Source of the DNA: Alkalimarinus coralli
GTDB taxonomy: Bacteria > Pseudomonadota > Gammaproteobacteria > Pseudomonadales > Oleiphilaceae
Reading direction: 5' to 3'
NCBI RefSeq assembly: GCF_023650515.1
Contig: NZ_CP096016.1
Location: 1,822,001 to 1,886,000, forward strand
DNA length: 64,000 nt
The position numbers were made by a program, and so were the translations under genes. Below the pieces are notes generated by a model, which saw nothing but the letters and a program-made list of their open reading frames with translations, searched no databases and was not told the DNA's origin. Positions 37,206-45,244 of this stretch are shown one piece after another (within the stretch, counting starts at the first letter, position 1; each line of letters begins with the position of its first letter).

Positions 37206-37712
37206 CTAATAGAGCCGACCGATAAGATCCATATGAGTCAGATATAGCCTCATATCTAACTCAAGCTGGTGATAGCTCGGCTCCATATGCCTGCATAGCT
37301 TATAAAAAGCCTTGTTGTGCTCTTTCTCTTTTAAGTGCGCCAACTCATGAACGGCGATCATTCTCAAAAACGGTTCTGGTGTGTTCTTAAATACGGATGC
37401 AACTCTAATTTCATTCTTAGCCTTGAGCTTACTCCCCTGTACTCTTGACACAAAAGTATGTAGGCCTAATGCATGATTAATCACATTAATTTTGTCATCG
37501 TAAACAACCTTGCTTAACGGCTGAGATTTTTTTAAGTAGTCATTTTTTATATCCAGCACATAGCTATAGAGCGCTTTATCAGTACGAATGTGGTGAGACT
37601 CCGGATATCTCTTCAGCAAAAACGCCCCTAGCCTATCCTCATCAATCAGCCGCTCAGCCTGAAGCACGATCGTTTCAGGATATCCAGACAGGTATTTTAA
37701 ATGTTTAGTCAC
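37206..37712 (-). CDS. YgjP-like metallopeptidase-domain protein
   Basis: 168 residues of the YgjP/WLM group of zinc metallopeptidases. The zinc motif is HELAHLKEKEHNKAFYKLC: H-E-x-x-H, with a third ligand H 8 residues further, as in YgjP (HELAHL...H-x-x-x-F). PFLRMIAVHELAHL and YHQLELDMRLYL are family-like. The start is GTG at 37712, inside the stop region of the upstream 265-residue gene (8-bp overlap), so translation is coupled. Natural substrate unknown. Confidence 0.82.
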   Translation of the reverse strand: MTKHLKYLSGYPETIVLQAERLIDEDRLGAFLLKRYPESHHIRTDKALYSYVLDIKNDYLKKSQPLSKVVYDDKINVINHALGLHTFVSRVQGSKLKAKNEIRVASVFKNTPEPFLRMIAVHELAHLKEKEHNKAFYKLCRHMEPSYHQLELDMRLYLTHMDLIGRLY

Positions 37713-38502
37713 GCGCTTTATGCCTTAGTTTTAGCAACCCATCCAGCCTTTCCGGGTGGCTATCAATCTGCCTTAGTGCTCGTTTATAACTGCTTCTTAA
37801 GTGCTTTTTCAAATGACCGGTAGCAATAGTGCCTGAAATATTTTTCAGTCTGCAATAGAGCGCCATTGAGAATATTACTTCACTCTCGGATAAGGTCGCC
37901 TGTCGATTAGACTGTCCGTTGTAACAGCTTCCGCACCCACCACGAAAAGTATAAGCAGAATTGGCAAACATCACCCCGAAGCCCATAAAAATGGCCAATA
38001 CCTCGGTACCCTCAGCAAAGTAGTCAGCGCCTCCGGGTGGAAACTGCTGAGACTGTATAACAAGATACTGAGCAATAAGATGAGCAAAGCTGGCTGAAAG
38101 GTCTTCTGGCTTAAGGGTCTGCTGAGGGTTATAGGTTATAAAAAGAGGTTCAGCGTTCGCAATAACTGGCGCTATTTGAGATGACGAATTCCTCGGAACA
38201 TCAGCACAGCCATCTTGAAATAGTTGTGCAGACGGCTTGTATTGATAAACATCCGGCGACTGTAACAGAAAAGGCCAATGAGCCACGCCTGCATAGTTAA
38301 CGGTGTGTTTAAATACCGTTTCAGCCATTTCATGGATACTGGCAACGCTGCCAGCGAAATACTGATTAGTAGGCTGTACAAGCTTGCTGCGAGTAAAAAA
38401 CTCACCACTATCAAAATGAGTTAAAGCCCATTCATAGGCATCAAATATCCAGTCAGCACTGGAAGTATCTATCAATGGTTTAAACTTAAAGAGGCTTAGC
38501 AT
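37705..38502 (-). CDS. unrecognised protein, coupled to the YgjP-like gene
   Basis: 265 residues; not recognised. No signal peptide. Notable stretches are SFAHLIAQYLVIQSQQFPPGGADYFAEGTEVLAIFMGFGVMFANSAY, a hydrophobic helical part with His and Glu, then FRGGCGSCYN with two cysteines spaced C-G-S-C, and LSESEVIFSMALYCRLKNI followed by a basic C-terminus (HLKKHLRSSYKRALRQ). The H/E-rich helix plus CGSC suggests a metal or thiol site, as inference only. Its last 8 bp overlap the metallopeptidase gene, so the two are likely functional partners. Confidence 0.7.
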   Translation of the reverse strand: MLSLFKFKPLIDTSSADWIFDAYEWALTHFDSGEFFTRSKLVQPTNQYFAGSVASIHEMAETVFKHTVNYAGVAHWPFLLQSPDVYQYKPSAQLFQDGCADVPRNSSSQIAPVIANAEPLFITYNPQQTLKPEDLSASFAHLIAQYLVIQSQQFPPGGADYFAEGTEVLAIFMGFGVMFANSAYTFRGGCGSCYNGQSNRQATLSESEVIFSMALYCRLKNISGTIATGHLKKHLRSSYKRALRQIDSHPERLDGLLKLRHKARD

Positions 38503-38678
38503 AATTGGTCTAAACTAATTTGTAGAATGGGTTATAGTTTGTCGAGTATATCAGGTCGAAAAAGCAAATAGCGTGCTGCTGTAATAACCAAAAAGATTTG
38601 TAGCATATTTGGCTCTCTTACGCGCATATTTCAATCAGCTTTTAATAGCCTTGTATAGCTAGGGCCAGAGTAACGATT

Positions 38679-39077
38679 CTAAAGCCTGCCTGTATGCGCC
38701 TCTCCTTTCGGTGGCCATACTAAAAACAGAAAAGCCAAGCTAAATTCTGCAATTAAATAGATACTTGAGTAAAGTCCAGGCACGCCATCCACAAGCATTG
38801 AATATACTTTCGCCAACCCGGCAAATAGTAATATCAATCCTAACGCCCGCACCAGTTGACGCTTGTCTTGGAGGTTAAAACAACACCAGAATGATATTGC
38901 CCCCACCGCCGTCACCATCCCATTTAAAGCCCGCATTTGGTTTCTAACATCTACCCCTATCGTTAAGGGGGTTCCTTCCCATATAGGAGAAAGGATAGAC
39001 ATCAACCCAGGAACCAACAGGCTTCCCCCTAAGAAGATTAGCGCTATATACAAAATAATATGATGATAATTTGCCAT
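38679..39077 (-). CDS. small membrane protein, DUF4345-like
   Basis: 132 residues with four hydrophobic segments (about 6-24, 49-68, 76-95, 100-120). The pattern with NQMRALNGMVTAVGAISFW after segment 1 resembles DUF4345, a family of small four-helix membrane proteins (N-E-x-R-A-x-x-G). ATG at 39077 is preferred because GGAA lies 7 bases upstream; a TTG at 39125 would add 16 residues. It follows the dioxygenase gene by 44 bp on the same strand. Function unknown. Confidence 0.7.
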   Translation of the reverse strand: MANYHHIILYIALIFLGGSLLVPGLMSILSPIWEGTPLTIGVDVRNQMRALNGMVTAVGAISFWCCFNLQDKRQLVRALGLILLFAGLAKVYSMLVDGVPGLYSSIYLIAEFSLAFLFLVWPPKGEAHTGRL

Positions 39078-39121
39078 ATATGATTTCCGTTGTCTCAAAA
39101 TATATAGCCAGAGGGGAAAGC

Positions 39122-40240
39122 TCAACGTTTCTTAAAATTTTTATGGTCGCGGGTTTCATCTATCAATTGCCTTAGCCAATGCATATATGGCGTTCCTCCG
39201 GTCCCCCTAGGATCTTTCACGTGCTTATTAATGTATTCGGATGCCCATTCAAAATGCACCTCCCTAAACTGGGCCATCAGCTCTAAGACCTGATCAAACA
39301 GTTCAGGTGCCGCAAGTGGCTTCAAGTCAGGTAAAAGTGAAGTGCTCGTTATAAAATCCCTGTGGCTTTGAGGCATGTATTGGCGGATTTCACGTAAGTG
39401 ATCTACTAGTGCTGACGGCTTATGGTCAATTTTTAATAACTGTACCAGCACTGGCATAATTGAACTCTGCGCCCCCGTCTCTCCACGATAACTCATCGCC
39501 TGACGCCCGACTCCCTCATATTCGACATTTTCAAAAAACCTTATATAAGGTCGAAAGGTTTTAAAATACAGCTCTGGAGACATTCTTTCGGGAATGCGCT
39601 TCAATACCCGCAACTGCTCTACCAAACAGTCAGCAATTTTTTTCAATTGAGTATTTATCACCTCAACCGGCAGCTTTCCGGACACTCTAATCTCTTGAAC
39701 AAAACGTTCAACTGCTGCCAACAAGGCAGCCGCTTGCGACTCTATCTCTACATGAACCAAAATAAACCAGTGCTCATCATATAAATGGACAAAATTTTGG
39801 ATGGTATCGATATTTCCCAAGACAATATCTCGGGTTTGATCAAAACGTTTCCAATTGTAAAGAGCGTACCCTGCATAATTTAAAATGGGCGGTATCGCTA
39901 AGACTTCCGCTACCTTTGTTAAAGGCACAGCAATATTCGCAGGTAAACTAAAAATAGCGGGTTGACCAACTTGATTAATATAAGCCGATGCAAGAAACGA
40001 TGTTCTTACAAAATAAAGTCTAAGTTCGGGGAGGTGCTCTATGGGGGATAGATTATCAGGCCATTGAGGGATAGTTAACGACTGGGCATATCGGCGAAAA
40101 TCTGACTCTAATAGCCTACTGGGTAAATCACGCCCAATGTCATCCAGAACACTAAATTCACTTTCCGGACTAAAGTGTGTTAATGGATCTGACGCCGGTA
40201 GAAAACCTCTATTTTCAAAAGAGTCCTGCATTGCGTTCAA
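39122..40240 (-). CDS. indoleamine 2,3-dioxygenase family haem protein
   Basis: 372 residues. IDO enzymes open the indole ring of tryptophan to N-formylkynurenine with a haem iron. The family is shown by FFENVEYEG...SYRGETGAQSSIMP in the middle, MPQSHRDFI, FREVHFEWASEYI in which H329 matches the proximal haem ligand (R-x-x-H as in human IDO1), and DPRGTGGTPYMHWL, the glycine-rich loop. The start is taken as TTG at 40240 because AGGAGG (40247-40252) lies 6 bases upstream; an ATG at 40231 is less well placed. No kynureninase or formamidase gene is adjacent, so the actual substrate is open. Confidence 0.85.
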   Translation of the reverse strand: MNAMQDSFENRGFLPASDPLTHFSPESEFSVLDDIGRDLPSRLLESDFRRYAQSLTIPQWPDNLSPIEHLPELRLYFVRTSFLASAYINQVGQPAIFSLPANIAVPLTKVAEVLAIPPILNYAGYALYNWKRFDQTRDIVLGNIDTIQNFVHLYDEHWFILVHVEIESQAAALLAAVERFVQEIRVSGKLPVEVINTQLKKIADCLVEQLRVLKRIPERMSPELYFKTFRPYIRFFENVEYEGVGRQAMSYRGETGAQSSIMPVLVQLLKIDHKPSALVDHLREIRQYMPQSHRDFITSTSLLPDLKPLAAPELFDQVLELMAQFREVHFEWASEYINKHVKDPRGTGGTPYMHWLRQLIDETRDHKNFKKR

Positions 40241-40449
40241 TTAAGGCCTCCTGTTCGTCTAACGACAAAAATAACCTGGATACAGAAAGTATAGCTTCTT
40301 AGCCAGATACACATCAAAGCAATTGATAGGCAGCCCAGCAGAAAAGAAAAAGTGGCACAAATCAGAACGAATTTAGTCAAGTAGGCAATGAAAAAATGCT
40401 TACACTTTAGGGTATATGAGGTTTGTTATATGAAGATTATTTTGATAAA

Positions 40450-40536
40450 TGGTGCCTGGAGCCGGGGTCGAACCGGCACGCCCTTACGGACACGAGATTT
40501 TAAGTCTCGGGTGTCTACCAATTCCACCACCCAGGC
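40450..40536 (-). tRNA. tRNA-Leu (UAA)
   Basis: 87 nt with encoded CCA. On the minus strand it starts GCCTGGGTGGTGGAATTGG, has the anticodon loop ACTTAAAAT with anticodon TAA, a long variable arm and the T-loop GTTCGAC, ending CCAGGCACCA. Last of the Gly-Cys-Leu series, the order of glyW-cysT-leuZ in E. coli. Confidence 0.96.
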
Positions 40537-40582
40537 TTTAGCTTTTGCTATGTAAACCGAATGAGCTTCGGCTTCTAAAATG

Positions 40583-40656
40583 TGGAGGCGCGAGCCGGAG
40601 TCGAACCGGCCTACGTGGATTTGCAATCCAGTGCATAACCGCTTTGCTATCGCGCC
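40583..40656 (-). tRNA. tRNA-Cys (GCA)
   Basis: 74 nt with encoded CCA. It begins GGCGCGATAGCAAAGCGG, has anticodon GCA in TGGATTGCAAATCCA and ends CTCGCGCCTCCA. It lies 46 bp before tRNA-Leu; TATACT and TACAAT between the upstream terminator and this gene may be a promoter -10 element. Confidence 0.96.
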
Positions 40657-40704
40657 TTTATGCTGCTTTTGATCTACTACGCGAAACTAGATTGTAGTAT
40701 AACT

Positions 40705-40729
40705 AAAAACCCCAGCATTGCCGGGGTTT
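40705..40729 (-). terminator. terminator between tRNA-Gly and tRNA-Cys
   Basis: On the minus strand AAACCCC and GGGGTTT pair, with one mismatch and two more G-C pairs inside, followed by TT. The five A bases at 40705-40709 make the T-run. It follows tRNA-Gly by about 9 bp, so tRNA-Cys and tRNA-Leu may have a separate promoter. Confidence 0.75.
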
Positions 40730-40737
40730 CTAAAATT

Positions 40738-40813
40738 TGGAGCGGGAAACGAGATTCGAACTCGCGACCCCAACCTTGGCAAGGTTGTGCTCTACCAACT
40801 GAGCTATTCCCGC
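40738..40813 (-). tRNA. tRNA-Gly (GCC)
   Basis: 76 nt with encoded CCA. It begins GCGGGAATAGCTCAGTTGG, has anticodon GCC in CCTTGCCAAGG, T-loop GTTCGAA and ends TTCCCGCTCCA. It lies 83 bp downstream of pgsA on the same strand, as in E. coli. Confidence 0.97.
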
Positions 40814-40896
40814 TTAAGTGGCGCATATATTACTTGAATAACGTTTAGTGTCAAGCGTCAAAATGAAGATAATATCGCACAGTAAGTGATTGACTA

Positions 40897-41451
40897 TTAA
40901 TTGTACATTTCTTCAGTCAAATCAGGCCATGCCGCCTTTAAATAAATAAACATTGACCATATAGTGAGCACTGAAGCCAAATACAATAGACCAACACCTA
41001 TATTTGCCACCATTTCGCCCGGTGGAGAAAAAAGCATTAGCAATATCGCCCACATCTGCGCACCGGTTTTAACCTTACCAATGTAAGATACCGCGACACT
41101 GGCCCGCTTCCCCATTTCAGCCATCCATTCGCGCAATGCCGAGATAACAATTTCACGCCCGATAATGATAATGGCAGGAATGGTAATCCACATTGAGTCA
41201 AAGTCTTCAACAATCATCGTTAATGCAACAGCAACCATTAACTTATCAGCCACGGGGTCGAGAAATGCGCCAAAGCGAGTAGACTGGTTCATCTTTCTGG
41301 CAATGTAGCCATCTAGCCAGTCAGTAAAACCTGCCAGAAAGAAAACGCCCGTCGCAATGATTCGATGAGATTCACTCGGTACGTAAAAAGCAAGAACAAA
41401 AACCGGAATTAATATGATTCTGGATATAGTTAAGATATTAGGCAAAGTCAT
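40897..41451 (-). CDS. pgsA: CDP-diacylglycerol--glycerol-3-phosphate phosphatidyltransferase
   Basis: Makes phosphatidylglycerophosphate, precursor of phosphatidylglycerol and cardiolipin, in the inner membrane. About 184 residues with the CDP-alcohol phosphotransferase motif in DWLDGYIARKMNQSTRFGAFLDPVADK (D-G-x2-A-R-x8-G-x3-D-x3-D) and several membrane helices. The ATG at 41451 gives MTLPNILTISRI, matching other PgsA; an upstream TTG at 41475, overlapping the uvrC stop, would add 8 basic residues. No clear ribosome site precedes either start, so coupling to uvrC is likely. The gacA-uvrC-pgsA order is conserved. Confidence 0.95.
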   Translation of the reverse strand: MTLPNILTISRIILIPVFVLAFYVPSESHRIIATGVFFLAGFTDWLDGYIARKMNQSTRFGAFLDPVADKLMVAVALTMIVEDFDSMWITIPAIIIIGREIVISALREWMAEMGKRASVAVSYIGKVKTGAQMWAILLMLFSPPGEMVANIGVGLLYLASVLTIWSMFIYLKAAWPDLTEEMYN

Positions 41452-41471
41452 AAATAAAAAGCGTCGTCTCG

Positions 41472-43304
41472 TCAATCTAAATGGAGGTGGTCATATATTA
41501 TGACTGCTATGGTTTTCGATATTCCGGGCACTTTGGCAATCTCTTCGGCACTTGCCTTTTTTACCTCTTGTAGTCCGCCGAAGTATTTTAGCAACTCTCG
41601 GCGCCTTTTTGGCCCTATTCCGTCAATATTTTCTAATGTTGATGTTTTTCTCGCTTTATCCCTTCGCTGCCGGTGACCCGTTATTGCAAACCGGTGTGCC
41701 TCATCGCGTATATGCTGAATAAGGTGTAATGCAGGAGAATCCGACTGCAAGTTAAGCAGTTTATCGCCATCCTCTCCAGGCAAAATAAGCGTTTCAAAGC
41801 CTGCTTTTCGGGTTACACCTTTGGCCACACCAACTAGCTGGATGCCGGTCAATTGGAGTTCCTCAAAAACATTAACGGCAACACCTAACTGCCCTTTGCC
41901 CCCATCTATTAAAACGATATCGGGCCACTTTCCTTCTCCCGCCTTAAGCTTTTTATAGCGCCTTGTTAAGGCTTGCTTCATTGCAGCATAGTCATCGCCA
42001 GGAGTAATTCCGTCTATATTGTAAGTCCTATAATCTGCTTTAAAAGGCCCCTGATCATTAAATACAACACATGAAGCGACTGTTTTCTCACCGGAGCTAT
42101 GACTAATATCGAAGCACTCAATCCGCTTGGGCACTTCTTCCAACTCAAGCCCTACCCTTAGCGATTCAACGCGCTGAAAAACGTTCTCTTTTTTCGATAA
42201 GAAGCTGGCGATGCTCATCTCGGCATTTGACTGGGCTAACTGCTTCCATTTTGCCCGATCCGTCCTGACATTATGATTAATTTTTACACTTACACCAAAT
42301 GAAGCATTTAACGCCTCCGACAGTAAGTCAGCATCATCCGGGATACAAGGCACTATGATTTCACGTGGGTAGTCATTAGAGCGAGCACTGCTTAGATAAA
42401 ACTGCGCCAAAAAACTACCAAGAAGCGACGCCTCCCCTTGCTCCAATGCAAGCTTTGGGAAATAGTTCTTGTGCCCCAGCACCCGCCCCCCTCTTACAAA
42501 CATAAATGACAGGCAAGCCGCCCCAGCTTTAATGGCTAACCCAATCACATCAATATTGCCGGCACTGGACTCAATAGACTGTTGCTCCTGAACATGCCTC
42601 AGAAAGTCAATTTGGTCTCGGATTTCTGCTGCTTTTTCAAACTCCAGATTCCGGGACGCTTCACTCATTGCATCAACAAGCTCACTGATAACCTGAGGAT
42701 TTTTGCCCTCCAAAAACATAGCCGCACGCTTCATATCCTTTTGGTAATCTTCGGGGGATATCATCTTTACGCAAGGCGCACTGCAACGCTTTATCTGGTA
42801 CTGTAAACAAGGACGCGCCCTATTTCTGAAAAAGCTTTCATCACACTGCCTGATCTTGAATATCTTCTGAAGAATATTCAGACTTTCTCGAACCGCACCA
42901 GAGCTAGGGTACGGCCCAAAATACTTACCTTGTTCTTTTTTTGTTCTCGCTCGTTTAAACGTTAATGATGGATAATCTTTGTGCTTGGAAAGGTAAATAT
43001 AAGGGTAGGATTTGTCATCTCGCAATAGAATATTGTACGGCGGTTTCAGCTCTTTAATGAGGTTCTGCTCAAGTAGCAATGCCTCTGTTTCACTATCCGT
43101 GACTGTTATCTCTATATTCTCTATTTTGCTAACCAACGCTTTCGTTTTAACGTGCAGCCCGGTCGAGCGAAAATAACTGGAAAGGCGATTTTTTAAGTTA
43201 CGCGCTTTTCCAACATATAAGATATCGCCACCGGCGTCGTACATTCTGTATACACCGGGGCGAGTCGTAAGCTGTTTGAGGAAGGGTGCTGAATCGAAAG
43301 ACAC
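41472..43304 (-). CDS. uvrC: excinuclease ABC subunit C
   Basis: Makes both incisions in nucleotide-excision repair. 610 residues. GIY-YIG domain at the start (TRPGVYRMYDAGGDILYVGKARNLKNRLSSYF), cysteine-containing region (CLQYQIKRCSAPC), UVR motif (ISEASRNLEFEKAAEIRDQIDFL region), RNase-H-like domain with IECFDISHSSGEKTVASCVVF and DIVLIDGGKGQL, then HhH motifs (LENIDGIGPKRRRELLKYFGG, VPGISKTIA). The start is GTG at 43304, sharing one base with the gacA stop codon, so they are cotranscribed as in most gammaproteobacteria. Confidence 0.97.
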   Translation of the reverse strand: MSFDSAPFLKQLTTRPGVYRMYDAGGDILYVGKARNLKNRLSSYFRSTGLHVKTKALVSKIENIEITVTDSETEALLLEQNLIKELKPPYNILLRDDKSYPYIYLSKHKDYPSLTFKRARTKKEQGKYFGPYPSSGAVRESLNILQKIFKIRQCDESFFRNRARPCLQYQIKRCSAPCVKMISPEDYQKDMKRAAMFLEGKNPQVISELVDAMSEASRNLEFEKAAEIRDQIDFLRHVQEQQSIESSAGNIDVIGLAIKAGAACLSFMFVRGGRVLGHKNYFPKLALEQGEASLLGSFLAQFYLSSARSNDYPREIIVPCIPDDADLLSEALNASFGVSVKINHNVRTDRAKWKQLAQSNAEMSIASFLSKKENVFQRVESLRVGLELEEVPKRIECFDISHSSGEKTVASCVVFNDQGPFKADYRTYNIDGITPGDDYAAMKQALTRRYKKLKAGEGKWPDIVLIDGGKGQLGVAVNVFEELQLTGIQLVGVAKGVTRKAGFETLILPGEDGDKLLNLQSDSPALHLIQHIRDEAHRFAITGHRQRRDKARKTSTLENIDGIGPKRRRELLKYFGGLQEVKKASAEEIAKVPGISKTIAVIIYDHLHLD

Positions 43305-43954
43305 TAATCTATATTTTCTGTATCAAGTATACCGTGACGAACAGCAAGCAGAGTCAACTCAACATCACTGGTTATGCCCAGTTTTTCGAAGATCCTGTAG
43401 CGATAACTGTTTACGGTTTTTGGGCTTAAGCAAAGCTTGTCTGAAATATCCTGAACCTTGATGCAACTGACAATCATCGTTGCTATCTGCATCTCCCGCT
43501 CAGAAAGCTTATCAAAGACAGTCCCCTCTTCGGTTTCTTCAAAGGGTTTTAAGGCAAGTTTCTGAGCTATTTCAGGACTAATATAGCGCTGACCTGAATT
43601 AACAACACGTATCGCCCGAATCATCTCTTCAATATCAGCGCCTTTGGTAATATAGGCAGAAGCACCAGACTGCATTACCCTTGCCGGGTAAGGGTCATCT
43701 GCACAGGCAGTAACAACAATCACTTTGATTTCATCATCGAGGCGCTTGATTTTTCGGGTAGCCTCAAGCCCCCCAATGCCGGGCATTTTTAGATCCATGA
43801 GAATAATATCAGGGTGAACAGTTCTAATAACCCCGACTGCATCCTCTCCTGAGCAAGCCTCGCCAACAACCTCTATACCAGACTCATCAGACAACATGCG
43901 AGAAATACCAGCCCTCACCAAGTCGTGATCGTCTACCACGAGCACTTTAATCAA
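43304..43954 (-). CDS. gacA: response regulator GacA/UvrY
   Basis: A 216-residue NarL-type regulator. The receiver begins IKVLVVDDHDLVRAGISRML, with the phospho-aspartate in IILMDLKMPGIGG and K in the AYITKGAD stretch; the C-terminal helix-turn-helix contains LSEREMQIATMIVSCIKVQDISDKLCLSPKTVNSYRYRIFEKLGI. GacA/UvrY acts with GacS/BarA to activate CsrA-sequestering small RNAs. The start is TTG at 43954, with GAGGTGA just upstream; P. aeruginosa gacA also uses TTG, as I recall. GacS itself is not in the window. Confidence 0.96.
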   Translation of the reverse strand: MIKVLVVDDHDLVRAGISRMLSDESGIEVVGEACSGEDAVGVIRTVHPDIILMDLKMPGIGGLEATRKIKRLDDEIKVIVVTACADDPYPARVMQSGASAYITKGADIEEMIRAIRVVNSGQRYISPEIAQKLALKPFEETEEGTVFDKLSEREMQIATMIVSCIKVQDISDKLCLSPKTVNSYRYRIFEKLGITSDVELTLLAVRHGILDTENID

Positions 43955-44079
43955 GCATCACCTCAAATAATAAAATACGATGTCTTGCGAAACAAAATGT
44001 GCCATTCCGAAGCATTAGAGCGAATAAATGGATTACCTGTAACCATTAGAATAGAAGCAAATAGCCGTCAGACTCAATT

Positions 44080-44529
44080 CTATGACCCAAACTGCAAAAC
44101 GCCAAACTTTTCAGTTAATAGCTTTGCCTTAAAGCCCCTCAGCCTCAGCCAGGAGTCTGCTTCCTCGTTGGTTCTGAAAACACTCGTTTGGAATGGTAGC
44201 TTACCTTTAAGAATCTCTTCAAATTGGAAAAGTAAATGATCACGATTGTCATGACCAACAATAATGGCCATCGCCCCCATACCTTTTATAAAGCTCCACG
44301 TATTCAAGGCCTTAAATGTTTCAATTTGGAAATCTTCTTCAATTAGCATTTCCAGATCAGACAACTGCATAACACAAGCCCACTCCTGGGCAAAGTATTT
44401 GCTCACCTGGCGCTTATAATCGGACAAAAATCGCAAAGTATCATCTGGCGACCAAGAGCCAATCAAAGAAACATAAAGAATATCGTGCGCGGGTCTTATC
44501 TTGTACTTTTCGTTTGATACTTCAGACAC
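44080..44529 (-). CDS. uncharacterised protein, STAS/SpoIIAA-like
   Basis: 149 residues, no signal peptide. The pattern of short strands and helices, ILYVSLIGSWSPDDTLRFLSDYKRQV, WACVMQLSDLEMLIEEDFQIETFKALNTWSFIKGMGAMAIIVGHDNRDHLLFQFEEILKG, FRTNEEADSWL, resembles SpoIIAA-like STAS folds, with no phospho-serine identified. The start is GTG at 44529 with AGGGAGAGG directly upstream. Alone between gacA and tRNA-Ser. Function unknown. Confidence 0.65.
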   Translation of the reverse strand: MSEVSNEKYKIRPAHDILYVSLIGSWSPDDTLRFLSDYKRQVSKYFAQEWACVMQLSDLEMLIEEDFQIETFKALNTWSFIKGMGAMAIIVGHDNRDHLLFQFEEILKGKLPFQTSVFRTNEEADSWLRLRGFKAKLLTEKFGVLQFGS

Positions 44530-44757
44530 AACCCTCTCCCTATAATGAGTGTGTTATATTTAAAGATAACATATAGACAAAATTTGTCACATTCTAAAAC
44601 ATCGAACTTTGAGAAGTTTTTAGCCACGAATATAGCTTGCAGGCCTTGCAACCACCCAAGAACGTTATTACTACAAGACAATAACAGCTGAACGTCATGC
44701 AAACAGAACATGCCGGGTAATTCTAAGTGCTCAGTGCGATGTTAATTTACGGGGTTT
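44530..44757. other. gene-free stretch beside tRNA-Ser
   Basis: About 230 bp with no convincing gene. Near 44540-44570 it holds the minus-strand promoter region of the SpoIIAA-like gene. Reading frames here are short and low in quality. The 17-bp repeat array closes the stretch. Confidence 0.3.
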
Positions 44758-44811
44758 ATTTGAGAAAACACTCGATTTGAGGAAATACTTTATTTGAGAA
44801 TAATAGTTGAG
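44758..44811. repeat. 17-bp-period tandem repeat
   Basis: ATTTGAG recurs at 44758, 44775 and 44792 with 17-bp spacing and a degenerate fourth copy AGTTGAG at 44805; A-rich tails follow each. It lies just downstream of tRNA-Ser on the minus strand. Could be slippage-derived or a protein-binding array. Confidence 0.55.
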
Positions 44812-44858
44812 AAAATTTAGACTGGATGGATATTAGGTATATAGACGCTTGTCGAAAG

Positions 44859-44949
44859 TGGCGGAGGAGGAGAGATTCGAACTCTCGGTGGGCTATGAAC
44901 CCACGCCGGTTTTCAAGACCGGTGCATTCAACCACTCTGCCACCCCTCC
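44859..44949 (-). tRNA. tRNA-Ser (UGA)
   Basis: 91 nt with encoded CCA. It begins GGAGGGGTGGCAGAGTGG, has anticodon TGA in CCGGTCTTGAAAACCGG, a long variable arm and the T-loop GTTCGAA, ending CTCCTCCGCCA. Type II structure as expected for serine tRNA. It is transcribed away from yccA. Confidence 0.96.
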
Positions 44950-45244
44950 GCTATACCCCTACCAGCGCTTTTACCACTCGTTTGGGGCCGCCTTGTTCGA
45001 CAGCGGGGTGCATATTACCTGATTTATAAAAAGTGTCAACGGTTATTTCCATTGAATTAACAAGGAATAAAATAACACAAGCACGCCACATATTAATGCA
45101 GCATACCCGTTGAGTTGCTGTAATGAGAATCACTATTAATTTTAAGTAACAAAGCTTGTATTTCCCTCTTTCGACATTATGATAACAACTATAAAGGCAA
45201 GCATTGTTGCCGTGTGTTAATTTGACCAATTAATGGAGCAGTTT

